NCBI RefSeq assembly: GCF_019703515.2
Contig: NC_059362.1
Span: forward strand, 26,991,826-27,055,825
Length of the DNA stretch: 64,000 nt
Source: Myxocyprinus asiaticus
Lineage: Eukaryota; Chordata; Actinopteri; Cypriniformes; Catostomidae
Reading direction: 5' to 3'
In this document: positions 13,266-23,639 of the stretch, piece by piece
Position numbering within the stretch: position 1 is the first letter of the stretch
Layout: every line of letters starts with the position of its first letter
Notes under the pieces: model-generated
Seen by the model: the letters and a program-made list of their open reading frames with translations, nothing else
What the model was told of the DNA's origin: nothing
Database searches by the model: none
Made by a program: the position numbers and the translations under genes

Positions 13266-13612
13266 AGGGATGTCCGATTCTTGAATGAATCGTTCTTTTG
13301 AGCCGATCGAGCCGGTTCACAACATCAAACTGAATCGAACTTTAGTTCAAGATGCACAGCTGAAGTAAATGTACTGGCTACGCAGCACGTCGAACTGTCC
13401 GACTAAAAAGAACCGAATGAGCCGGTCCCACTGACTGTCAAAGTTTGCAGAGGATTAACAAGGACTTGCTATGTGTTGACATGGTAACGGCAGTAGCCGA
13501 ATAAAACATTTAAATTGTTGTATCATTTAAAGTGTTATTTTTGAATTATTTACAAATATTTGCAAATGAAGGTCTTGAGAATTAAGTAGGCATTTTTACT
13601 CGATGACGTTAT
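13266..13612. mobile_element. Fragment of a TAGGGATGTCCGATTC repeat
   Basis: The sequence begins with TAGGGATGTCCGATTC and carries GAATCG and GAACCG motifs of the ATTCGAATCG style seen in hAT-derived fish repeats. No right terminus or target duplication is visible, so the boundaries are approximate. Confidence 0.4.
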
Positions 13613-13614
13613 TA

Positions 13615-13661
13615 ATACAGGCAGGCAAAATTTGTACATTATTCAAAACTTTTGGCCGCCA
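13615..13661. repeat. Right-end remnant of the Tc1-B family
   Basis: Reads GTACATTATTCAAAACTTTT followed by GGCCGCCAGTG. This is the right inverted terminus of the same Tc1 family found complete at 62175-63411. Only the end survives, next to Tc1-A. Confidence 0.75.
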
Positions 13662-13677
13662 GTGTACATAATATATA

Positions 13678-15183
13678 AACTCAGCAAAAAAAGAAACGTC
13701 CTCTCAATTTCAACTGCTTTTATTTTCAGCTAAATTAACATGTATAAATATTTGTATGAACATAAAAAGATTCAACAACTAAGACATAAACTGAACAAGT
13801 CTCACAGACATGTGACTAACAGAAATGGAATAAATGTATGTGTCCCTGAACAAAGGGGGGATCAAAATCAGAAGTAACAGTCAGTATCTGGTCTGGCCAC
13901 CAGCTGCATTAAATACTGCAGTGCATCTCCTCCTCATGGACTGCACCAGGTTTGCCAGTTCTTGCTGTGAGATGTTACCCCACTCTTCCAACAAGGCACT
14001 TGCAAGTTCCCAGACATTTCTGGGGGGAATGGCCCTAGCCCTCACCCTCCAATCCAACAGGTCCCAGACATGCTCAATGGGATTGAGATCCGGGCTTTTC
14101 ACTGGCCATGGCAGAACACTGACATTCCTGTCTTGCAGGAAATCACACACAGAACGAGCAGTATGGCTGATGGCGTTGTCATGTTGGAGGGTCATGTCAG
14201 GATGAGCCTGCAGGAAGGGTACCACGAGGGAGGAGGATGTCTTCCCTGTAACGCACAGTGTTGAGATTGCCTGCAATGACAACAAGCTCAGTCCGATGAT
14301 GCTGTGACACTCCGCCCCAGATCACGATGGACCCTCCACCTCCAAATCGATCCCGCTCCAGAGTACAGGCCTTGGTGTAATGCTCATTCCTTCGACGATA
14401 AACACGAGTCCGACCATCACCCCTGGTGAGACAAAACCGCAACTCGTCAGTAAAGAGCACTTTTTGCCAGTCCTGTCTGGTCCAGTGAAGGTGGGTTTGT
14501 GCCCATAGGCGACATTGTTGCCGGTGATGTCTGGTAAGGACCTGCCTTACAACAGGCCTACAAGCCCTCAGTCCAGCCTCTCTCAGCCTATTGTGGACAG
14601 TCTTAGCACTGATGGAGGGATTGTGCATTCCTGGTGTAACTCAGGCAGTTGTTGTTGCCATCCTGTACCTGTCCCACAAAGTGTGATATTCGGATGTACT
14701 GATCCTGTGCAGGTGTTGTTTCACGTGGTCTGCCACTGCGAGGACGAGCAGCTGTCCTTCCTGTCTCCCTGTAGCAATGTCTTAGGCATCTCACAGTACG
14801 GACATTGCAATTTATTGCCCTGGCCACATATTGCAGTCCTCATGCCTCCATGCAGCATGCCTAAGGCACGTTCATGCAGATGAGCAAGGACCCTGGGCAT
14901 CTTTCTTTTGGTGTTTTTTAGAGTCAGTAGAAAGGTCTCTTTAGTGTTCTAAGTTTTTATAACTGTGACCTTAATTGCCTACCCTCTGTAAGATGTTAGT
15001 GTCTTAATGACCGTTCCACAGGTGCATGTTCATTAATTGTTTATGGTTCATTGAACAAGCATGGAAAACATTGTTTAAACTCTTTACAATAAAGATCTGT
15101 AAAGTTATTTGGATTTTTACAAAATTATTATCTTTAAAATACAGTGTCCTGAAAAAAGGAACGTTTCTTTGTTTGCTGAGTTT
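13678..15183 (-). mobile_element. Tc1-A, Tc1/mariner transposon
   Basis: Inverted ends are AAACTCAGCAAAAAAAGAAA on the left and the complement of CGTTTCTTTGTTTGCTGAGT on the right, with TA dinucleotides around them. The 1.5-kb length fits a full-length Tc1 element. The transposase lies on the - strand. The copy sits between a Tc1-B end (13615-13661) and the left end of another Tc1-B copy (15225). Confidence 0.92.
13881..14900 (-). pseudogene. Tc1-A transposase, frameshifted
   Basis: The product would be a Tc1-type DDE transposase that cuts and pastes the element at TA sites. The start codon at 14898-14900 opens with MPRVLAHLHERALGML. The N-terminal DNA-binding part includes RAINCNVRTVRCLRHC and the GRPR-like hook PRSGRPRE. 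The catalytic core shows VLFTDELRF (first Asp), TLQHDNAISHTA (second Asp) and SPDLNPIEHVWDLL (third acidic residue), ending in AGGQTRY before the stop at 13881-13883. At least three frameshifts split it. One lies near 14835, and others lie in the zones where the frames change, about 14600-14630 and 14200-14290. It is dead but only mildly diverged. Confidence 0.92.
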
Positions 15184-15224
15184 ACTATATATACACACAC
15201 ATTATATATATATACACACACACA

Positions 15225-15950
15225 CGCTAGCGGCCAAAAGTTTGGAATAATGTACAGATTTTGCTCTTATGGAAAGAAAATGGTACTTTTATTCACCAAA
15301 GTGGGATTCAACTGTTCACAATGTATAGTCAGGACATTAATAACATGAAAAATTACTATTACAATTTGAAATAAATGTTCAGAACTTCTTAAACTACTTC
15401 AAGGATTTCTCATCAAAAAAAAAATCATCCACGTGCAGCAATGACAGCTTTGCAGATCCTTGGCATTCTAGCTGTCAGTTTGTCCAGATACTCAGGTGAC
15501 ATTTCACCCCACGCTTCCTGTAGCACTTGCCATAGATGTGGTTGTCTTGTCTGGCACTTCTCACGCACCTTACAGTCTAGCTGATCCCACAAAAGCTCAA
15601 TTGGGTTAAGATCCATAACACTCTTTTCCAATTATCTGTTGTCCAATGTCTGTTTCTCTTTGCCCACTCTATCCTTTTCTTTTTGTTTTTCTGTTTCAAA
15701 AGTGGCTTTTTCTTTGCAATTCTTCCCATAAGGCCTGCACCCCTGAGTCTTCTCTTTACTGTTGTACATGAAACTGTCAGCTGACGACATGAGGCGTCTA
15801 TTTCTCAAACTAGACACTCTGATATATTTATCCTCTTGTTTAGTTGTACATCTGGCCTTCCACATCTCTTTCTGTCCTTGTTAGAGCCAGTTGTCCTTTG
15901 TCTTTGAAGTCTGTAGTGTACACCTTTGTTTTGAATAATGTACAGATATA
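15225..15950 (-). mobile_element. Tc1-B copy 1, truncated nonautonomous Tc1
   Basis: It starts with GCGGCCAAAAGTTTGGAATA, the left end of the Tc1-B family, and follows the 62175-63411 copy closely to about 15927. It then jumps to GTTTTGAATAATGTACAGAT, a piece resembling the left end again, just before Tc1-C. The right half is missing. Compared with the other copy it also lacks about 28 bp near 15779, between short CTG repeats. Confidence 0.85.
15425..15865 (-). pseudogene. Tc1-B transposase, core-deleted
   Basis: The - strand translation gives a Tc1 N-terminal part (KARCTTKQEDKYIRVSSLRN, then CRPYGKNCKEKATFETEKQK in a shifted frame). This joins directly to the C-terminal part MDLNPIELLWDQLDCKVREK and ARMPRICKAVIAARG. 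The stretch holding the first and second catalytic aspartates is absent. The same junction, near 15620, occurs in the second copy at about 62567, so the deletion predates spread of the family. No activity is possible, and mobility must have been supplied in trans. Confidence 0.85.
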
Positions 15951-15952
15951 TA

Positions 15953-17534
15953 CAGGTGCATCTCAATAAATTAGAATGTCGTGGAAAAGTTCATTTATTT
16001 CAGTAATTCAACTCAAATTGTGAAACTCGTGTATTAAATAAATTCAATGCACACAGACTGAAGTAGTTTAAGTCTTTGCTTCTTTTAATTGTGATGATTT
16101 TGGCTCACATTTAACAAAAACCCACCAATTCACTATCTCAAAAAATTAGAATACGTCATAAGACCAATAAAAAAAACATTTTTAGTGAATTGTTGGCCTT
16201 CTGGAAAGTATGTTCATTTACTGTATATGTACTCAATACTTGGTAGGGGCTCCTTTTGCTTTAATTACTGCCTCAATTCGGCGTGGCATGGAGGTGATCA
16301 GTTTGTGGCACTGCTGAGGTGGTATGGAAGCCCAGGTTTCTTTGACAGTGGCCTTCAGCTCATCTGCATTTTTTTGGTCTCTTGTTTCTCATTTTCCTCT
16401 TGACAATACCCCATAGATTCTCTATGGGGTTCAGGTCTGGTGAGTTTGCTGGCCAGTCAAGCACACCAACACCATGGTCATTTAACCAACTTTTGGTGCT
16501 TTTGGCAGTGTGGGCAGGTGCCAAATCCTGCTGGAAAATGAAATCAGCATCTTTAAAAAGCTAGTCAGCAGAAGGAAGCATGAAGTGCTCCAAAATTTCT
16601 TGGTAAACGGGTGCAGTGACTTTGGTTTTCAAAAAACACAATGGACCAACACCAGCAGATGACATTGCACCCCAAATCATCACAGACTGTGGAAACTTAA
16701 CACTGGACTTCAAGCAACTTGGGCCATGAGCTTCTCCACCCTTCCTCCAGACTCTAGGACCTTGGTTTCCAAATGAAATACAAAACTTGCTCTCATCTGA
16801 AAAGAGGACTTTGGACCACTGGGCAACAGTCCAGTTCTTCTTCTCCTTAGCCCAGGTAAGATGCCTCTGACGTTGTCTGTGGTTCAGGAGTGGCTTAACA
16901 AGAGGAATACGACAACTGTAGCCAAATTCCTTGACATGTCTGTGTGTGGTGGCTCTTGATGCCTTGATCCCAGCCTCAGTCCATTCCTTGTGAAGTTCGC
17001 CCAAATTCTTGAATCGATTTTGCTTGACAATCATAAGGCTGCGGTTCTTTCGGTTGGTTGTGCATCTTTTTCTTCCACACTTTTTCCTTCCACTCAACTT
17101 TCTGTTAACATGCTTAGATACAGCAATCTGTGAACAGCCAGCTTCTTTGGCAATGAATGTTTGTGGCTTACCCTCCTTGTGAAGGGTGTCAATGATTGTC
17201 TTCTGGACAACTGTCAGATCAGCAGTCTTCCCAATGATTGTGTAGCCTAGTGAACCAAACTAAGAGACCATTTTGAAGGCTCAGGAAACCTTTGCAGGTG
17301 TTTTGAGTTGATTAGCTGATTGGCATGTCAAAATATTCTAATTTTTTGAGATAGTGAATTGGTGGGTTTTTGTTAAATGTGAGCCAAAATCATCACAATT
17401 AAAAGAACAAAAGACTTAAACTACTTCAGTCTGTGTGCATTGAATTTATTTAATACACGAGTTTCACAATTTGAGTTGAATTACTGAAATAAATGAACTT
17501 TTCCACGACATTCTAATTTATTGAGATGCACCTG
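15953..17534 (-). mobile_element. Tc1-C, nearly intact Tc1/mariner with long inverted repeats
   Basis: Both ends read CAGGTGCATCTCAATAAATT in inverted orientation and are flanked by TA (15951-15952 and 17535-17536). The inverted repeats run about 200 bp on each side, an IR/DR-like architecture. Total length is 1582 bp. It is the best preserved transposon in the window and separates a Tc1-B end fragment from a half fold-back MITE at 17545. Confidence 0.95.
16233..17235 (-). pseudogene. Tc1-C transposase with three lesions
   Basis: The 1003-bp frame would encode a roughly 333-residue Tc1 DDE transposase acting in the nucleus at TA sites. N-terminal helix-turn-helix region: TIIDTLHKEGKPQ and AKEAGCSQ. 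Hook: GRKKCGRKR. Core: KVLFSDESKF (first Asp), FIFQQDLAPAHTAK (second Asp) and SPDLNPIENLW (third acidic residue); tail ends in GAPTKY. Three lesions are visible: the initiator ATG has become ATT (17233-17235), a Gln codon has become TAG at 16561-16563, and one extra T in the run near 16369-16375 shifts the frame. Everything else is open, so the copy is young. Confidence 0.93.
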
Positions 17535-17544
17535 TATATGGATT

Positions 17545-17770
17545 TAACCACTGGAGTCATATGGATTACTTTTATGCTGCCTTTGTGATTTTTGGAGCTT
17601 CAGAGTTCTGACCAGCATTCACTAGCATTGTATAGACCAACAGAGCTGAGATGTTCTTCTAAAAATCTTCATTTGTATTCTGCAGAAGAAAGTCATTCAC
17701 ATCTGGGATGGCATGAGGGTGAGGAAATGATGAGAATGTTTATTTTGGGGTCAAGTATCCCTTTTAGTAA
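17545..17770. mobile_element. Half copy of a fold-back MITE
   Basis: It carries CCACTGGAGTCATATGGATT, then TCTGCAGAAGAAAGTCATTC and a GAGGGTGAGGAAATGATGAG end. These are the same blocks in the same order as the right arm of the element at 47537-48058. The left arm is not adjacent. It was probably cut off by the Tc1 cluster. Confidence 0.7.
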
Positions 17771-18071
17771 TTATTTTAAACATAAGGGGTGTTACAGTTC
17801 GATTTTCTGATATAGATCAGTTCTGTCGTCACTGTGATTGTCAACTAACAAACACCATGAGTGTTCAACATCACATACATCAGAGATGTGTTCAAAAACA
17901 AGAGCAATATATCCATTAGCACCAAAAGTCCATCAGTGATAAGTCATAAAGATTTGTTCCCCCACCTTAGCATTTTGCTGAAGTAACACAGATCACTAAA
18001 AGCATTAGTATGAAGGCGTCTCAACGCAAATAAAATGGTTATTTTTTTCCCTGTAAATACTGTTGTCATGA

Positions 18072-18240
18072 CTAGAGCCCGACCGATACAGGATTTTTGA
18101 GACCAAAAAATCCACATAGAAAAGGTCTGTTTTCATTCCAGCTCAAATTAAATATATCGGCGACCATATCGGTAATCTGTGAATTTGCCCTCTCTAAAAT
18201 CGGAATTGGTCTCAAAAATCCCATATTGGTCGGGCTCTAG
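18072..18240. mobile_element. 169-bp MITE with long inverted ends
   Basis: It runs from CTAGAGCCCGACCGATA to TTGGTCGGGCTCTAG. A second inner block, GGATTTTTGAGACC, is matched by GGTCTCAAAAATCC. The arms are about 33 bp, which gives a strong hairpin. The end style resembles hAT-derived fish elements, although no clean 8-bp duplication is visible. Confidence 0.8.
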
Positions 18241-19099
18241 TTTTTTTATTATTTATTTGTAATATCCTCTTGCAATTGAATTCCCTCTCTAACGTGATTC
18301 GTGTAAATCCTCATGAAAATGAACACCTCACAATTCATACAGATTTGATAGGCTGCTGATAAATATATTTCTGATGATGATATCATCACGTGGGCTGCAA
18401 AGGATCGATCGAGGGCCACGTGTTGAGTAGCGCTGGCCTAGAATTAAAATTGAATTTTAAGATGACCATATGGATAGATCCTGTCTACTTGTAACACTGA
18501 GAACTGGCTTCACATAAAAGGTTAGCCTATGTGTGCAACTCATTTCAAACTAACCAAATAAACAAGTTACTTACAAAAAAAAAAAAAAATGAAGCATCCT
18601 CTTCATCTCTTAGCACAGCATCATTAAAAGTTGTTATAAGCCAAACCAATCCAAAAAACCCTCTGGCCCTATGGCAAGCAAAAAAAATAAATAAAAAAAA
18701 AACAACCTCAACTCTTCATGCAGGGCATTCCCATCGTGAGTTGTGGTTTGTAAACATACTCCAACTAACCACTTTTGCCTATTTCATGGCATGCCTTTAA
18801 AATGAATACAAGCCTGCCAGACCTGAGGTCATACACAAGACTGATTTCAACCCACAGAGGTAATGCTAAATGAGAGCTAAACTTCAGTGGTTGATACAAG
18901 CCCCTGGCATGGGAGGACCCTCAATATAGTCAAATAAAATAAAATAAACTTGGTGGGGAAAAATTCTGTGGTTGATGCAAGGTGAAGCAGAAAATAAAAA
19001 TTTCCTGAAGAGAGGAAATTTTCATTTGTGTCCCAATATTTAATAGCTACATGTGATTTTAACATGCAAGTTAACAGGCACAGGAAGTGGCTCATACAT
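18241..19099. other. Non-coding sequence without recognisable features
   Basis: AT-rich sequence with several poly(A) tracts (about 18573 and 18685). I see no gene or transposon terminus in it. Confidence 0.4.
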
Positions 19100-20090
19100 A
19101 GCCCTTTTCCACCAACATGGTTCGTGTGCGGGTTCCTGGGCCGGTGTGAAATCTCAAACTGTTCCGCACGTTTCCATCATAGAAAAGGCCGTTCCGGGGC
19201 AGAAAAACTGGTTCCACACTGGCCCCAAAAGCTTGCTGGTCTCAACGCAGGAACGATTATGTCAGGGAGTGGAAAGCATGATAATGTTTCGTCACCAGGA
19301 AAAGTTTTCCAAAACAACAACAGTAGCTACCGTCTGTAGCGAGGAGTACTTCATTACTTTAACAACAACAACAACAACAAACCCCACAAAAATGTCAGTC
19401 ATCAAAAGCTTTAAGGAAAAACAGACAAAATGAGCACTCTATTCGCAAAATCGCCTTCTATGGCGATCCAAGATAAATAGAGAGATCGCAATGGAAAAAA
19501 AAGTCTACGAGGAGATCCAGCAAGAAATGAAGCACGCCAGTGTTTGGTGTCCTCTGCAGCTGATCTCAGAAAGTTATTTGCCAACTTTGTTAGTTTTCAC
19601 ATACACTCCTCTCATCTTATTTTGTGCATTGTTTTGTTCAGTAAGGGAATTTGACCAGCTAGTCAGTTAGGAAGATCGCGGCTATCTTTAAGTTGGCAGG
19701 TATGATTCTCAAATCAAGACATAAACATAATATTATATGCTATGGCAAAAATCCAAACATAACCATCTGCTACACCAATTTTAATAACGATTCCACTGTT
19801 GCAGTTTATAGTACTTAGCAAGTTAAGCCCCATTAAAAAGGTCATACAAAATAATGAAATTTTGTTACCTGTCATCTTGAGCATAGATGTCATCTCTGGC
19901 AATCTTGTTGGCAAATATAATAACGTTGGGTTGCATTTATCTTTATGTTTAAATATGTCCTCATAAACAGAAGTAAAAGCTGCAGACAAACACTGTGACA
20001 CACCATGTTTGTTTATGTTTGAGGTAGTCACGTAAAACACGTAAAACGTGACGTCACCGCTCGGATTTCAAGTCAGTGGAAAAGTGTGGC
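19100..20090. mobile_element. MITE-like element with AGCC-CTTTTCCAC ends
   Basis: The left end is AGCCCTTTTCCACCAACATG. The right end, reverse-complemented, is AGCCACACTTTTCCACTGAC. These short imperfect inverted repeats are of a type common in fish repeats. The interior has no transposase. Target duplication was not resolved, so class and exact ends are uncertain. Confidence 0.5.
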
Positions 20091-20290
20091 TGAATTACGA
20101 TAGGCTCCAGATTGCCCGGGCAGTGAACCATCTGCTGACAGTAAACTCCCTCCAAGCTCCAATTTAGCATCACTTTTTACTCTTTTACAACACTGGGTTT
20201 CATTAGTGCATGATGATGGCGTCTAGACAAAGGAAGTGAGCACTTAATTTCCAGGTGAGAGAGAGCTCACATCCCATTGGACAAGATGAA

Positions 20291-20303
20291 AAATTGGGAA
20301 CCC
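20291..20303. repeat. Left target-site duplication of SINE
   Basis: The 13-bp sequence AAATTGGGAACCC is repeated exactly at 20733-20745, on the other side of the SINE. Confidence 0.9.
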
Positions 20304-20732
20304 TGAGTAAAGACGCTGACAACCACCCCTGGAGTCGCGAGTTCCAATCCAGGGCATGCTGAGTGACTCCAGCCAGGTCTCCTAAGCAACCAAATTGGCC
20401 CGGCTGCTAGGGAGGGTAGAGTCACATGGGTAACCTCCTCGTGGTAGCTATAATGTGGTTCTCGCTCTCGTGGGGCATGTGGCGAGATGTGCGTGGATGC
20501 CGCGTAGAATAGCGTGAAGCCTCCACACGCACTATGTCTCCACGGTAACACGCTCAACAAGCCATGTGATAAGATGCGCGGACTGACGGTCTCAGACATG
20601 GAGGCAACTGAGATTCGTTGTCCGCCACCTGGATTGAGGCAAGTCACTATGCCACCATGAGGACTTAGAGTGCATTGGGAATTGGGCATTCCAAACAGGG
20701 GAGAAAAGGGGAGAAAATAAAAATAAATAAAT
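20304..20732 (+). mobile_element. tRNA-type SINE with 13-bp target duplication
   Basis: A 429-bp insertion lies between exact 13-bp direct repeats. Near its start is GAGTTCCAATCCAGGGC, which fits a tRNA-derived B box (consensus GGTTCGAATCC), so the head looks tRNA-like. The A box is weak, suggesting 5' truncation or divergence. The body is GC-rich compared with the surroundings, and it ends in an A-rich AAATAAATAAATA tail. Mobilisation would depend on a partner LINE. The open frame on the opposite strand (20267-20689) is a by-product. Confidence 0.85.
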
Positions 20733-20745
20733 AAATTGGGAACCC

Positions 20746-21221
20746 GAGTCAGACTGTCATTTTAAGAGAGGGGGAAAAATGGTTGCCAAGGACAACAAGG
20801 GGGAGTGGAAAATAAAAGCATGTCCCACTTTCCTTTCCCCATCCAATTTCTCTCTCCAGTGACAGCAGTCAGAGGTCAAGTCAGTGTGCTTGTGAATCTA
20901 CAGGGACCTTCCAAGACTATGGGCTGAATAATACAATTGTATTCAAATTTTTACATCCATGTGCATCATCAAGCTAACTTTTTCAGCATTTTGTTGTGCA
21001 CACAAAAAAAAAAATGGTATAGGCCTAATTATGTTAGAAGAGTCCAAAGGTATGTGGATGTAGCTCTTACAATACTGCACATTTCTTTGTGTGTCTGAAA
21101 TACATTAGCCAAATGAGCCAAAATAGTATTGTACTGAACATGAGGATACAGAGCAATGTTTCAAAACAAAATGTTTCACATTTTTTGCGAATACAGCAAT
21201 AGGATTACTACAAGAATAGCG
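20746..21221. other. Non-coding sequence without recognisable features
   Basis: No coding or repeat signature was recognised between the SINE and the next hAT element. Confidence 0.4.
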
Positions 21222-21229
21222 GAGAGCAC

Positions 21230-21950
21230 TAGATGTCGACCGATAGTGGATTTTGCTGATAGCGATAACTAAGGTGGTGAAAAGGGCCGATAACCGATTA
21301 ATCGCCGATAGCCTAATCCCAATAATAACCAGAAAAAAAATTCAGATAAACACACTGAAACAACTCTTATTTTGAGATGTCTGTGCTTACAAAACATGCT
21401 CTCTTACAATCATCTACAATGTATAACACTAAAAATACTATAAAGTAAACATTGTCATATGGGCTAATATATACTGCAGTAAATCATTAACAGCAGATCA
21501 TCATTCCTTAATAGTAGATCAAGAGAGTTTGCTTGTCAATTGTCTGGTTTTCCGGTATTATAAAATACTTTTTTCCTTTTCCCAACAACAGTGTCAGTCA
21601 AAATCAACATGAACTCAATCAATAAAAGTTATATAAGTTAAATAATTTCTATGCTTCATGTGTCTTTTTTTCATGTTTCGTATTAATAATCATGATTTAG
21701 TCCATAAACAGAGATGGTGACAGTGACTTTGATCCGTTACAATCCTCTATATGTAAATATTCACCAAATTAAGCTTTTTATAGCTTTTAATTTTTATTTG
21801 GCCACAGAGGAACATGGTGAAAAAAAAAAAAATAAAATAAAAAAAAAAATTATATATATATATGCGCAACTATCGGTGTTGATTTTTTCCAATAAAAAAG
21901 CAACTATCAGCACGGATTAATCGGTAAAACCGATATATCATTGACCTCTA
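21230..21950. mobile_element. hAT-type element with perfect 8-bp duplication
   Basis: It starts TAGATGTCGACCGATAGTGG and ends with the complement of TAGAGGTCAATGATATATCG. The 8-bp sequence GAGAGCAC flanks it exactly on both sides (21222-21229 and 21951-21958), the hallmark of hAT integration. The 721-bp interior is AT-rich without a transposase, so it is nonautonomous. A second copy of the same family lies at 61762-63655. Confidence 0.92.
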
Positions 21951-21958
21951 GAGAGCAC

Positions 21959-22514
21959 ACGAAAAAAGAACAATAAAACCTTAATTTCTAATCATGCCTG
22001 GGGCGCCATTAATCGATACAAACAGATTAGCAGTTGTCTGATGCTTCAAGGTTATACAATTGGCAAGGTACTCATGTTACACTGTACACAAGCACCACAG
22101 TCAAGCTGAAAAACCCTGCCACACCAGTACCGAGAGATGGTGAACTAATTCATGACAGCAATAGATTTCATAAAGCTTCTAGATCTTGTCATGAAGATAT
22201 TGTTAAGCCCCCATATCAGGGCACTTACCAGATGATTTTGAAACGGTTTCAAATTTGTGTACAGTCAGAGTATTTAATGCATCTGATGAAAAAACATACT
22301 CCTCGGCCAGTAAAAAAGTGCATTCTTTAGGTATGCAGGTGAGTAATATGACAGCATTCCCAGACATATTTCATACGGGAATGTGGGCATAACTATCCCA
22401 TAATGCTCCCGAGAGCTAAGTGTCCAGTGGATACACACTTCAGAATCTTGCCAGATGTAGTAGGTCCTACGGATTTGCCAACTGTTTTATGAATATGGAG
22501 GATTCGGACACTAC
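21959..22514. other. Non-coding sequence without recognisable features
   Basis: A 98-codon open frame at 22034-22330 has no recognisable domain, splice signals or promoter context. I treat the stretch as non-coding. Confidence 0.4.
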
Positions 22515-22518
22515 TTAA

Positions 22519-23261
22519 AGGAATAGTTCACCCAAAAATGAAAATTTACTGATAATTTACTCACCCTCAGGCCATCCAAGATGTATCTGAGTTTCTTTCT
22601 TCATCAAAACAGAATTTAAGACTTTTAGGATTTCATTTCAGGCCTCCTCCTCTAAACAATGCAAATGAATGTCCTCCATTTTTTGACGGTCCAAAATGCA
22701 TATTTAGGGAGCATCAAAATAATCTAATATTATTAGATTCCATTCGACAAATAAAGTTCTTCTGAATGAAAACGATTGATTATTTTTTAGAAACAAAACA
22801 ATACTTATGTACTTTTTAACTACAAATATTCACTTCGGTACATCTCTGTGATGCGCACTCATGAGAGGGATGACGTAAGCTCGTTGATGTCACGCGTCAC
22901 GTGGAGGAGGAGTCAGGAAATGCGTCATTGTTTACAAGAGAAACTTGTGCCGTTCACAAACCAAAACAGTCCAAAACAGTTTAAAAACAATATACAATTT
23001 AAAAAAATTTCCAAATAATAATTAAAAAAACAATGTAAACAATGACGCGCTTCCTGACTCCTCCACGTGACACGTGACCTTACCAACGAGCTTACGTCAA
23101 AAAATGGAGTACATTCACTTGCATTGTTTAGAGGAGGCCTGAAATGAAATCCTAAAAGTCTTAAATTCTGTTTTGATGAAGAAAGAAACTCAGATACATC
23201 TTGGATTGTCTGAGGGTGAGTAAATTATCAGCAAATTTTCATTTTTGGGTGAACTATTCCT
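22519..23261. mobile_element. Large fold-back MITE flanked by TTAA
   Basis: It begins AGGAATAGTTCACCCAAAAA and ends with the complementary sequence, with TTAA on each side (22515-22518 and 23262-23265). The arms pair over long stretches: 22519-22685 with about 23095-23261, and a GC-richer inner block (GACGTAAGCTCGTTG; CCTGACTCCTCCACGTGAC) near 22870-22945 with about 23030-23095. About 180 bp present in the left arm are missing from the right. It resembles Angel-like fold-back elements of teleosts and has no coding capacity. Confidence 0.85.
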
Positions 23262-23639
23262 TTAATTGACATACTGTCAATTGTTCACAGTTAGTTCACC
23301 TAACTTTTATAGGGTCTCAAGCCATTAGATATAAGCCAAACTTCAAACACTGAAAATGTCAAAGAAAATAAACATCTAACATAGAACTGTAGAACTGTTG
23401 CAAGTAGTGATGTCAAAAGTACCGGTACTTCGGTACCAGGTCAATACTAAAATAAAAAAGCTGTCCGATGGACAGCCAGCTGCTTACAAATGCTCACACA
23501 CTCATTTGAGCATGTGTTCTGATATTCCTTTTACACAGAAATGGACAATTAATAATATTAAAATTGTGATACACTGTGTGGCCAAAAAAAAGCTGCATAC
23601 TCTAATATTTCGTTGGACCGCCTTCAGCTTTGATTACGG

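Noticed and set aside
20267..20689. 140-codon open frame on the - strand
   Set aside because: It coincides with the SINE in the antisense direction and is a consequence of its GC-rich body.
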